7,771 nt of DNA from SIG710 sp045605745 (GTDB lineage: Bacteria; Bacillota; Clostridia; Oscillospirales; CAG-272), in the NCBI GenBank assembly GCA_045605745.1, contig JAZUQN010000018.1, forward strand, positions 1-7,771, given 5' to 3'. Numbering within the stretch: the first letter of the stretch is position 1; every line of letters starts with the position of its first letter. The translations under genes and the position numbers were made by a program. Positions 1 through 6,526 of the stretch are shown here, piece after piece. The notes below the pieces were generated by a model. That model was not told the DNA's origin. It saw nothing but the letters and a program-made list of their open reading frames with translations, and searched no databases.

Positions 1-242
1 GACTTGATAAATATTTAAAGATTTCGCGAATTATTAAACGCAGAACAATTGCAAATGATGCTTGCGATGCTGAGCACGTAAATGTAAACGGAAAAATAGC
101 AAAAGCTTCATATGATGTTAAAGTTGGGGATATTATCGAGATAACCTTTGGACAGAAGACTCTGAAGGTGAGAGTGCTTGATGTTAGGGAGCACGCACTA
201 AAGGCGGATGCTGCGGCACTTTATGAGGTTATTTCAGAATAA
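1..242 (+). CDS. rqcP: RNA-binding S4 domain protein RqcP/YabO (5' end cut by window)
   Basis: The reading frame is open from the window edge (first full codon at base 3) to TAA at 240-242, giving 79 visible residues. It begins LDKYLKISRIIKRRTIAND and carries VNVNGKIAKASYDVKVGDII, the S4 RNA-binding fold typical of the small YabO family. The family usually starts MRLDKY, and the two leading bases GA fit the end of an Arg codon, so probably only about four bases of the gene are missing. In Bacillus this protein (RqcP) binds obstructed 50S subunits and works with RqcH in alanine tailing of stalled chains; that role is transferred by homology. The following genes yabP, yabQ and divIC are its usual neighbours and support the assignment over the related heat-shock protein Hsp15. 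A hairpin separates it from yabP. Confidence 0.9.
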   Translation, partial: LDKYLKISRIIKRRTIANDACDAEHVNVNGKIAKASYDVKVGDIIEITFGQKTLKVRVLDVREHALKADAAALYEVISE

Positions 243-250
243 ATATTGTG

Positions 251-279
251 TAATAATTTTATTTCTGTTATCATATATT
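251..279 (+). promoter_or_regulatory. Candidate promoter upstream of yabP (sigma E-like, overlapping a sigma A-like site)
   Basis: TAATAAT (251-257), a 14-base spacer and CATATATT (272-279) match the Bacillus sigma E consensus (KMATATT, 14-15 bases, CATACANT) with one mismatch in each box. An overlapping housekeeping reading also exists: TTGTGT (246-251), 17 bases, TATCAT (269-274) with a TG one base upstream (extended -10). In Bacillus yabP and yabQ are sigma E-dependent, which favours the first reading, but AT-rich DNA gives chance matches easily. Either would start transcription near 281-287, just ahead of the hairpin at 289. Confidence 0.4.
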
Positions 280-288
280 TTAATAAAC

Positions 289-321
289 CTCCGCATCGGA
301 CAGGTGCGGAGATTATTTTTT
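289..321 (+). terminator. Hairpin with U-tract between rqcP and yabP
   Basis: CTCCGCATC (289-297) pairs with GGTGCGGAG (303-311) as a 9-bp stem with one G-T wobble and a 5-base loop. ATTATTTTTT follows at 312-321. It has the form of an intrinsic terminator for rqcP. It ends only three bases before the yabP Shine-Dalgarno (GGAGG, 324-328), so it could also act as a 5' leader structure for transcripts starting at the candidate promoter just upstream. Confidence 0.65.
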
Positions 322-334
322 CTGGAGGGATAAA

Positions 335-607
335 ATGAATGAACAGGTAAGACCCCATGATATGATTATTAAATCAAGAGCACGAATGGAGATATCAGGC
401 GTTGAAAATGTTATCAGTTTTGATGAGGAGAGCGTTTGCCTTGAAACCGTTATGGGAGAGCTGATGATTGAAGGCCAAAACTTGAGAGTAAGCTCTCTTG
501 ACAGTGACAGAGGAAATCTTTTGCTTGATGGGAAAATTAACGCTCTTTATTATAACACCGATGCCGGAGAGACTAAAAAAGGATTTTTCGGGAGATTGCT
601 TGGATAA
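335..607 (+). CDS. yabP: Sporulation protein YabP (YabP/YqfC family)
   Basis: This is a 90-residue soluble protein with no signal peptide or membrane segment. The ATG at 335 has an ideal site, GGAGG at 324-328 with six bases of spacing. Diagnostic stretches are ARMEISGVENVISFDEESV (residues about 16-34) and LMIEGQNLRVSSLD followed by GKINALYY (43-73), which match the YabP/YqfC family of small beta-rich sporulation proteins. In Bacillus, yabP is transcribed in the mother cell under sigma E; its biochemical function is unknown. The neighbours fit: rqcP precedes it and yabQ starts inside its stop codon (TAATG). The size matches the family (about 90-100 residues). The paralogue YqfC is the alternative, but the adjoining yabQ and divIC decide for YabP. 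Confidence 0.92.
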   Translation: MNEQVRPHDMIIKSRARMEISGVENVISFDEESVCLETVMGELMIEGQNLRVSSLDSDRGNLLLDGKINALYYNTDAGETKKGFFGRLLG

Positions 608-1251
608 TGGAAGTGTCGATGCTTGTTATTGGCAAAATGACATTGTGGGCGTTTTTTTTAGGCATAGGCGCAGGTGTGTTTTATGATATAATAAGAATAA
701 CAAGGGTTATGATCGGAGTTAGATATGATACTCTGAAGCGTCAGACAGACTTTTTATATTCTAAAAAATATCCTCTCATAGGAATGCTGCCAAGGAAAGA
801 AAGTAAATTTAAAAATGGACTTACAACGGTTATTATTGCCGCAGGTGATATATTTTTCTTCACTGTGATGGGAGTTGCTGTTAGTATATTTCTTTATTAT
901 ACCAACGATGGAATTTTCCGATGGCAGGTCGCAGCATTTTCTTTGCTTGGATTTTTTTGTTATTATATGACTTTTGGTAAGCTTGTGATATCTTTTGCTG
1001 AAATTTTATGCATTTTTTTGAAAATAATCACAAAAATTTTGCTGTTTACTATTGCATTTCCGTTTAAAATTATGTATAATATAATCGTTAAGGTGTCTAA
1101 GGTTATATTTGGAATTCCTTTTGGTTTTGTTCTTCTCGGTGTTTACAAGCGCATAACCTCTCATAACACTAAAAAGATTACTACTTTATCTTCTAAAGGT
1201 TTTATTGAAAGTTTTTTGAAAGGACAGGAAAAACAAAATGGCCTCGGTTAA
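607..1251 (+). CDS. yabQ: Spore cortex biosynthesis membrane protein YabQ
   Basis: This 214-residue, very hydrophobic protein has a first membrane segment at about residues 5-28 (containing FFLGIGAGVFYDIIR), two more at about 73-98 and 106-130, and hydrophobic stretches near 132-160 and 166-180. A basic, hydrophilic tail follows. The N-terminal pattern with G-G-FYD-R is typical of YabQ, which in Bacillus sits in the outer forespore membrane and is needed for cortex formation; that role is by homology. Its ATG overlaps the yabP stop (TAATG at 605-609), suggesting coupled translation. GGAG at 591-594 is somewhat distant, and an in-frame ATG at 619 with GGAAG just before it is a possible alternative start. 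The 3' end overlaps divIC by 14 bases. Confidence 0.88.
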   Translation: MEVSMLVIGKMTLWAFFLGIGAGVFYDIIRITRVMIGVRYDTLKRQTDFLYSKKYPLIGMLPRKESKFKNGLTTVIIAAGDIFFFTVMGVAVSIFLYYTNDGIFRWQVAAFSLLGFFCYYMTFGKLVISFAEILCIFLKIITKILLFTIAFPFKIMYNIIVKVSKVIFGIPFGFVLLGVYKRITSHNTKKITTLSSKGFIESFLKGQEKQNGLG

Positions 1252-1531
1252 AAATAAGCATACCGAAATGAATATTTTTGTTAGATGTGCTGTTGCTGTT
1301 TTTGTTGCTGCATCCATTTTTAGTGCTGTCGGTATCCTTATGAAATATAACGATTATCGAGATAAGATAGATGAGCTTGAGGTCAAAAGGAACGAATATG
1401 TTGAAAGAATTGAGCGCATTGAATATGAGCTTGATTGCGAATTTGACGATGAATATGTTATAAGAATTGCAAAAGAAAAATTAAATCTGTGTATGCCAAA
1501 CGAAGCTGTTTATTATAACGGCCTTGAATAA
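1238..1531 (+). CDS. divIC: Septum formation protein DivIC (FtsB/DivIC family)
   Basis: This 97-residue bitopic membrane protein has a short cytoplasmic N-terminus, one membrane helix at about residues 13-35, and a charged coiled coil at about 36-67 (YRDKIDELEVKRNEYVERIE). It ends with the conserved DDEYVIRIAKEKLNLCMPNE (70-89), the hallmark of FtsB/DivIC proteins. In the divisome DivIC pairs with FtsL and DivIB (FtsLB/Q complex) to activate septal wall synthesis at both vegetative and sporulation septa. The ATG at 1238 has AGGA at 1226-1229 and lies within yabQ, so the two genes are translationally linked. The position after yabQ is the classical Bacillus order. FtsL is a structural lookalike, but the DEY..R.AKEKL tail and the context favour DivIC. 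Confidence 0.9.
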   Translation: MASVKNKHTEMNIFVRCAVAVFVAASIFSAVGILMKYNDYRDKIDELEVKRNEYVERIERIEYELDCEFDDEYVIRIAKEKLNLCMPNEAVYYNGLE

Positions 1532-1539
1532 GGCTATAT

Positions 1540-1566
1540 GACCGCCCACATTTTAGATGGGCGGTC
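1540..1566 (+). terminator. GC-rich hairpin after divIC, probable terminator
   Basis: GACCGCCCA (1540-1548) and TGGGCGGTC (1558-1566) form a perfect 9-bp stem with a 9-base loop, starting eight bases after the divIC stop. The following bases (TATCTGTAGCTTT) are only moderately U-rich, so termination may be incomplete. It marks the end of the rqcP/yabP/yabQ/divIC block. The rest of the gap (1567-1650) is AT-rich, and I saw no convincing promoter in it. Confidence 0.6.
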
Positions 1567-1650
1567 TATCTGTAGCTTTGGGTATATTTAATATTTGATA
1601 CACCGAATTTTAATACTTTTGTCGCATTTTGTAAAATAAAAGGATATATA

Positions 1651-2766
1651 ATGAAAAATAATACATACAAATTATTAACTGTAGCGATAATTTCTTTAGC
1701 AATTTGCATTGTGCTTGGTATTTTTACTGTTATTCTTTATAATGTTTTGGGAGAGGAAGAAGAGCTTCCTGCAGATGCCACTTTAACTTTTGACGAAACA
1801 AGCTGTCCGACTGTAACAACCTTTGAAAGTGATGCGTATACGGAAGCTGTCTCAGAAGAGGAAAGCACTCCCGATATTAGCGAAACTACAGAAATGATCA
1901 TTCACGAGGAGCAGAAGCAAGAAAAACTTGACCTTCTTTCATCTCAGATTATTTCTTGGCTTGAGGAGGCCATCCCCACCTACAAAACAGAGTTTGAGAC
2001 AGATATTGAAGGCAATGTAATCTCCCAAACTGTTGAATATAAGCCCTCTGTTGCGTTCTATTATATGGATCTTGACAGTGGATGCACCATGCAATACAAT
2101 GCAGACCGAGTTTTCTACACCGCAAGTATTATCAAAGAGCCGTATATACTTTGGGCACTGATGGAGATTGAAAGAGCAGAGCAGAATAGTGATGTGGCGG
2201 GAACAAAATTCGATGTTACAAGTGTTTTTGAATATACCGAGGATAAGTTTAAAAGCGGTTCGGGAATCATTCAGAATTCTGAATACGGCACGCTATATAG
2301 TTATCATGATCTATTAAGACTATCGATCACACATAGTGATAATGTTGCCTTTGCAGAGCTAAGAAATATTTATGGTAGAACAGGTTTTAATTCTTTCTCT
2401 GAAGCGATTGGAGTTAAATCTCCCCAAAAGAAGCTTTACAGCGCAAACGCACAAGAAATGGGAGCTTATCTTAGAGAGACTTATCAATATTTCGAGAGTG
2501 GAAGTAAATATGCAAACGAGCTAAAGTCATGGATGCTTGACACGAATCATAGAATTATGATACCAATGGCTCTCAAACCAACAAAGGTGGCAAATAAATA
2601 TGGCTGGGATGTTGGTGCCTACCACGATATGGGGATCGTTTTTGATAACGCCCCTTATATACTTGTTATAATGACAGAGCTTGATTGTGGAACTAAAGAT
2701 GATAACATATTCATTAGAGAGCTTGCTGCAAGGATTGATTCCGCACACAAGACTGCAAATCAGTAA
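1651..2766 (+). CDS. Membrane-anchored serine hydrolase, class A beta-lactamase/PBP fold
   Basis: This is a 371-residue protein whose start has AAAGGA seven bases upstream. Residues 8-31 form one hydrophobic helix (uncleaved signal anchor), followed by an acidic Glu/Ser/Thr-rich linker (about 34-90), so the catalytic domain should lie outside the cell. The active-site motifs are in the right order: SIIK (Ser159, Lys162; SxxK), SDN (229-231) preceded by the GSG segment near 203-205, and KYG (316-318) in place of the usual KTG, followed by HDMGIVF. No ExxLN omega-loop glutamate follows SDN; that region reads SANAQEM (264-270), as in carboxypeptidase-like members. It is therefore more likely a peptidoglycan- or ester-acting hydrolase than a true beta-lactamase. 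The substrate is unknown. The MATE gene starts 29 bases downstream, so the two are probably cotranscribed. Confidence 0.85.
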   Translation: MKNNTYKLLTVAIISLAICIVLGIFTVILYNVLGEEEELPADATLTFDETSCPTVTTFESDAYTEAVSEEESTPDISETTEMIIHEEQKQEKLDLLSSQIISWLEEAIPTYKTEFETDIEGNVISQTVEYKPSVAFYYMDLDSGCTMQYNADRVFYTASIIKEPYILWALMEIERAEQNSDVAGTKFDVTSVFEYTEDKFKSGSGIIQNSEYGTLYSYHDLLRLSITHSDNVAFAELRNIYGRTGFNSFSEAIGVKSPQKKLYSANAQEMGAYLRETYQYFESGSKYANELKSWMLDTNHRIMIPMALKPTKVANKYGWDVGAYHDMGIVFDNAPYILVIMTELDCGTKDDNIFIRELAARIDSAHKTANQ

Positions 2767-2795
2767 TTTAATACTTAAATAGGAATGCTAAAGAA

Positions 2796-4166
2796 ATGCT
2801 TGCTGTAGAAAAACGAAAAATAATTATGACCGAGGGGCCGCTTCTCGGTAAGATGGTTCGGTATGCCATCCCCCTAATATGCACAAATCTTTTGCAGGTT
2901 TTTTATAACTCTGCTGATATGTTTGTTGTTGGAAACTTTTGCGATGATCCTAATGCTCTTGGTTCTGTTGGGTGCACCTCTTCTATTGTTAATCTCATTC
3001 TTGGTCTTATGCTCGGAATGGGAGCTGGTGTTAGCGTTACTATTTCTCAAAGTATTGGTTCCGGTGATAAAAAAAGGATTGAACGAGCTGTTCACACCTC
3101 TGTTCTTTTGGCTGTTATTGTTGGAATAATTGTTGGCACAATGGGATTTTTTCTGGCACCGGTATTGCTCAGACTGATGAAAACGCCGGAGGTCTTTGTT
3201 GAAAAAGCAACTCTATATGTAAAGATATATTTCCTTGGTACTATTGGCCACGCAATGTTTAATTTTTGCTCAGGTATTTTGCGCTCAAGAGGAGATACCC
3301 TCAGACCTCTGATTTTCTCATCTGTTGGCGGCGTTATAAATGTATTGCTTAATCTTTTCTTTGTTATTGTACTTGGTATGGGTGTTGAAGGAGTTGCCAT
3401 TGCAACTATAATTGCACAAATGATATCAGCTGTTCTTTCGCTGATTTATCTTTCAAGGCTTGATGATGACTGCTGTATAGTATTCAAAAATCTGCGCATT
3501 GATCGCAGTATGCTGTTTAGCTTTATCAGAATAGGTATTCCGGCTGGAGTTCAGGGAATGTTATTTTCATTTTCTAATATGTTGCTCCAGGGCAGCTACA
3601 ATAGGCTTGGTCCCACTGCGGTTAACGCAAATACCGCAGCACAAAACGTTGATTCTTATATTTATAATGTTCTTGCCGCCTTTTATCACACAGCATTGAC
3701 TTTTGCCTCCCAAAATTTTGGCGCAAAAAAATATAGCAGAATGTGGAAAATATTTAGAAACAACTGTTTCCTTGTCACTGTTATAGGCTTAACGCTCGGA
3801 GGTCTTGCTGCTATTTTTTCCGGACCGTTAGTCGCTATTTTTGACAGGGATCCTCAGGTTATCGAGCTGGCAAAAAACAGATTGTTCATTCTGGGAATCT
3901 TTTATTTCAGTTGCGGTCTTATGGATACCGGAACAGCTATGCTAAGATCTATTGGACGGTCTATGACAGGAACGCTGATAACAGTTTTTGGTGTTTGCGT
4001 TGCACGTATATTATGGATATATACGGTTTTTGCTAAATTCCCGAAATTGATAGTATTATATCTCGTTTACCCGGTAACTTGGTTTCTTACATTTGCGGCA
4101 TTGTCCATAACATTCTTCTGTATTTTCAAGAAAATAACAAAGAAATATCCAGAAGAAATAAAATAA
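2796..4166 (+). CDS. MATE-family efflux transporter
   Basis: This complete 456-residue integral membrane protein has about twelve membrane helices and is the usual size for the family. It opens with MTEGPLLGKMVRYAIPL (residues 11-27), the typical MATE N-terminus, then QVFYNSADMFVVG (34-46), GMGAGVSVTISQSIGSGDKK (74-93) and ILRSRGDTLRPL (161-172). The two-lobe internal repeat is visible: the second half has TALTFASQNFGAKKYSRMW (299-317) and AMLRSIGRSMTGTLI (381-395) in equivalent places. MATE proteins export cationic drugs or metabolites in exchange for Na+ or H+; the substrate here cannot be read from sequence. AGGA at 2781-2784 is 11 bases before the ATG; Met11 (2826) is the alternative start by family alignment but lacks a ribosome site. 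It follows the hydrolase gene closely and ends at a strong terminator. Confidence 0.93.
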   Translation: MLAVEKRKIIMTEGPLLGKMVRYAIPLICTNLLQVFYNSADMFVVGNFCDDPNALGSVGCTSSIVNLILGLMLGMGAGVSVTISQSIGSGDKKRIERAVHTSVLLAVIVGIIVGTMGFFLAPVLLRLMKTPEVFVEKATLYVKIYFLGTIGHAMFNFCSGILRSRGDTLRPLIFSSVGGVINVLLNLFFVIVLGMGVEGVAIATIIAQMISAVLSLIYLSRLDDDCCIVFKNLRIDRSMLFSFIRIGIPAGVQGMLFSFSNMLLQGSYNRLGPTAVNANTAAQNVDSYIYNVLAAFYHTALTFASQNFGAKKYSRMWKIFRNNCFLVTVIGLTLGGLAAIFSGPLVAIFDRDPQVIELAKNRLFILGIFYFSCGLMDTGTAMLRSIGRSMTGTLITVFGVCVARILWIYTVFAKFPKLIVLYLVYPVTWFLTFAALSITFFCIFKKITKKYPEEIK

Positions 4167-4170
4167 TATA

Positions 4171-4205
4171 AAGCAGGCTGATTCATAAAATCAGCCTGCT
4201 TTTTT
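4171..4205 (+). terminator. Bidirectional terminator between the MATE and helicase genes
   Basis: AAGCAGGCTGATT (4171-4183) and AATCAGCCTGCTT (4189-4201) form a perfect 13-bp stem with a CATAA loop and a T run through 4205. It starts five bases after the MATE stop. On the - strand the same stem begins right after the helicase stop codon and is followed by TATATTATTTTATTT, so it can end both converging transcripts. Confidence 0.93.
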
Positions 4206-6448
4206 CACCACTCGGAATGGATTTCTCTTATTCTTTTTTCAACTTCATCAGGACGGAGCTTATCAATGCTGTAGGCCTTGCGGAGAAGATCTCCGGGTAT
4301 AAAGTCATCATATTTTTCAAAGACGGGCAACTCTCCTGAGCTGACAAGAGAACCACAGTCTATACCATAAGAATCTATTTTTTTGTAAAGACCGTCAATC
4401 AAATGCTTTTCATCACATTCCATTTTAAACATCATATAACAACAGCCTTCAAATTCAAGATTGTTAATTTTATAATCTTTTGAATTTTGCTGAATAAACT
4501 TGCGAAGAGTTCTGAAGGAACGGGTGCCGAGCCAAGGAAACAGACAATAGGTATATCCGCCGAGATGCACAATTGAGTGTTCAAGCATTCCGGTGTTGGC
4601 GGCAAGATTTCTGGCAACCTCAAGTCTTTTCATGGCGTTGGGCTTGAGATAAGGATATGCAGTGTCTTCCATCAGAACTTTTTTCATTCTTTCGAGGATT
4701 TTTGTGTGAATTTCTCCATAGTCGCCGGGCCAAGACACCTCCATTTTTCCGAGGACAGCTTTAACATAGATCAGTTTTCTTGGTATGTCAAGCTCCTCAA
4801 CCTCCCAAACTCTGCCTGCAAGGGCAAATCTGTCTCCCACAGGAGGTGGAGTTGTTATGGTTCCTATCTCATCCGATTCGCATCTTACTGTATAATCCTC
4901 ACTGTCCTTGAAAACAGCATAAAATTTGAAGCTGTTTAGGAGGCGTTCACCTGCTAAACCAACTATCAGCCCCTTTTCCTCTGTCATTTCAATATAGTCA
5001 TTTTTTATCATCGAAACAAGCAGGGTTTTGTAATCTTCCTTTTCGATGCTTTGGAAAGGAGGAAGCGAAATCACCTTTTCTGCAAGCCGTTTTGTGCTAA
5101 GCTCTCCCGATGAACCGAGAATGCTCAGCGTTTGCTGAAAAAGCAAGCTAAAGGGCATTTTTTTGTTTGTTGGCGGCTCTATAAATCTTTCTTCTATATA
5201 TAGCTGTATTATGGCAATTGCGCGAATCAGACTCCATGGAATAAGCTGGGGGAGGGGAGTGTTTGGAAGAGGATTTTCTTCTCTGAAAACCATCATCATT
5301 TCGGGTGGCTCTCCGCGGCGACCCGAACGTCCAAGCCTCTGCAAAAATGAAGATACCGAATTTGGAGAATCATTTTGCAAAATTCTTTCGAGTCTGCCAA
5401 TGTCAATGCCAAGCTCCATTGTAACCGTTGCACAGGTCACAGCATGGATATCCTCATCCTTCATTTTTTGTTCTGCTTCTTCTCTTATAGATGCTGAAAG
5501 ATTGCCGTGATGTATAAGAAAAATATCCTTTTCGCCTCGCTTTGCGGCAATCTGCCTTAGGGTTGCTGTTACATATTCTGTTTCTTCTCTTGAATTTGAA
5601 AATACAAGAGATTTTTTGTTTTTAACGCAGTCATACATATATTCATAGCCCGGATCAAGCTCGGCATATTTTCTTTTTTTCTTGTCATTATCTTTGCTGA
5701 TTTCGGGAGTATCCTTCGATTGATCCTCGTTCATGTTTTGAATATAAAAATGCTCAAGTCCCAGACGCCATCTAATCTGCTCACTTGGGAAAACCGGAAT
5801 GTCTGTGGGTTTTTCTGTTCCGGCACCAAGCCACTCTGCAGCTTTTTGCGGATCGCCGATGGTGGCGGAAAGACCGATTCTTCTCGGTGTGTGACCTATA
5901 ATATGTGCTATTCTGCAAAGCTGACAAATAATTTGATTGCCTCTGTCTGAGCCAATGAGGGTGTGGATCTCATCAATGACTATATACTTTAGCCCGGAGA
6001 ATAGTCTGACAATATCATTTGAGCGATTGATAAGCATACTTTCAAGGCTTTCGGGTGTTATTTGCAGTATTCCCGATGGATTTTGGAGTAGCCTTTTTTT
6101 ATGTGACATAGCAACATCTCCATGCCAGTGAGTCACATTTATATTGCTCTCCTTAAGCAACTCTTCGATTCTGGAAAATTGATCATTGATGAGGCTCTTT
6201 AGAGGAGCGATATAAAGAACAGAAATACTCGAAGAAGGATTTTCATGTATATCCGAAAGGATTGGGAAAAATGCCGCTTCGGTTTTACCGCTGGCAGTTG
6301 CAGAAGTTAAAAGCAGATTATTATCTGTTTCAAAAATCGTTTTAGCGGCACTCAATTGAACATCACGCAGACGATCCCAGCCATGACTATAAATATATTC
6401 CTTTATAAAGTCCGAAAAAAGATTAAAAATTCTGTCTGCCTCTGTCAT
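4205..6448 (-). CDS. Lhr-like DEAD/DEAH-box (SF2) helicase
   Basis: This is a 747-residue protein when started at the ATG at 6448. Motifs run in order: Q-like LRDVQLSA (about 27-34), Walker A ATASGKT (50-56), Ia APLKSLIND (81-89), Ib TPES (131-134), II DEIH (159-162), III SAT (194-196), IV LVFSNSREETE (281-291), V TMELGIDIG (343-351) and VI QRLGRSGRRG (370-379). The TMELGIDIG and QND-SPNSVSSFLQRLGRSG segments resemble the Lhr group. The C-terminal half (about 400-747) includes a likely winged helix and a beta-rich part containing GRVWEVEELD. The family unwinds DNA or RNA-DNA with ATP and is linked to DNA repair in other bacteria; the role here is inferred only. A Lys/Asp-rich insertion (about 240-262) sits between the RecA domains. 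The start is set by the promoter and ribosome site described separately. Confidence 0.9.
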   Translation of the reverse strand: MTEADRIFNLFSDFIKEYIYSHGWDRLRDVQLSAAKTIFETDNNLLLTSATASGKTEAAFFPILSDIHENPSSSISVLYIAPLKSLINDQFSRIEELLKESNINVTHWHGDVAMSHKKRLLQNPSGILQITPESLESMLINRSNDIVRLFSGLKYIVIDEIHTLIGSDRGNQIICQLCRIAHIIGHTPRRIGLSATIGDPQKAAEWLGAGTEKPTDIPVFPSEQIRWRLGLEHFYIQNMNEDQSKDTPEISKDNDKKKRKYAELDPGYEYMYDCVKNKKSLVFSNSREETEYVTATLRQIAAKRGEKDIFLIHHGNLSASIREEAEQKMKDEDIHAVTCATVTMELGIDIGRLERILQNDSPNSVSSFLQRLGRSGRRGEPPEMMMVFREENPLPNTPLPQLIPWSLIRAIAIIQLYIEERFIEPPTNKKMPFSLLFQQTLSILGSSGELSTKRLAEKVISLPPFQSIEKEDYKTLLVSMIKNDYIEMTEEKGLIVGLAGERLLNSFKFYAVFKDSEDYTVRCESDEIGTITTPPPVGDRFALAGRVWEVEELDIPRKLIYVKAVLGKMEVSWPGDYGEIHTKILERMKKVLMEDTAYPYLKPNAMKRLEVARNLAANTGMLEHSIVHLGGYTYCLFPWLGTRSFRTLRKFIQQNSKDYKINNLEFEGCCYMMFKMECDEKHLIDGLYKKIDSYGIDCGSLVSSGELPVFEKYDDFIPGDLLRKAYSIDKLRPDEVEKRIREIHSEW

Positions 6449-6454
6449 GATCAT

Positions 6455-6463
6455 TCTCCCCTC
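6455..6463 (-). promoter_or_regulatory. Ribosome binding site that fixes the helicase start
   Basis: On the - strand GAGGGGAGA precedes ATG 6448 with the best spacing (seven bases from GGGGAG). ATG 6454 lies directly against it, and an upstream in-frame GTG at 6478 falls at the predicted transcription start, so neither can use it. Confidence 0.75.
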
Positions 6464-6470
6464 AAGCTTA

Positions 6471-6509
6471 ACTTTCACATTATATTATAGTGCAATAAAA
6501 AATGAAAGT
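6471..6509. repeat. 7-bp inverted repeat bracketing the helicase promoter -10
   Basis: ACTTTCA (6471-6477) is repeated inverted as TGAAAGT (6503-6509), with a 25-base gap. One arm covers the predicted transcription start and the other overlaps the -35 box. It could be an operator for a dimeric regulator or a chance match in AT-rich DNA. Confidence 0.3.
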
Positions 6510-6512
6510 CAA
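6484..6512 (-). promoter_or_regulatory. Housekeeping (sigma A) promoter for the helicase gene
   Basis: Read on the - strand, TTGACT (6512-6507) and TATAAT (6489-6484) are separated by exactly 17 bases: -35 with one mismatch, -10 perfect. Transcription should begin near 6477, leaving a leader of about 30 bases before ATG 6448. The helicase therefore has vegetative expression independent of the spoIIA operon upstream. Confidence 0.85.
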
Positions 6513-6526
6513 GAAGATATAAAAAA

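Noticed and set aside
1595..1637. Possible promoters in the divIC-hydrolase gap (TTGATA at 1595; TAAAAT at 1632; a CATTTTGTA resembling a sigma K -10)
   Set aside because: None has a partner box at the correct spacing; matches are no better than expected in AT-rich DNA.
1647..1652. TATAAT hexamer upstream of the serine hydrolase
   Set aside because: It overlaps the start codon, so it could not yield the ribosome site at 1638-1643; this is an AT-rich coincidence.
3092..3400. 102-residue open frame on the - strand inside the MATE gene
   Set aside because: It is the complement of conserved MATE sequence, with no ribosome site or recognisable product.
4577..4939. 120-residue open frame on the + strand inside the helicase gene
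   Set aside because: It is antisense to the helicase C-terminal region with no initiation signals or family features.
5163..5510. 115-residue open frame on the + strand inside the helicase gene
   Set aside because: It is antisense to conserved helicase motifs V and VI, has no ribosome site, and encodes no recognisable protein; a shadow frame.
6449..6478. Longer helicase form starting at GTG 6478 (757 residues)
   Set aside because: The GTG falls at the predicted transcription start of a near-consensus promoter and has no ribosome site, while ATG 6448 has a strong one at correct spacing.
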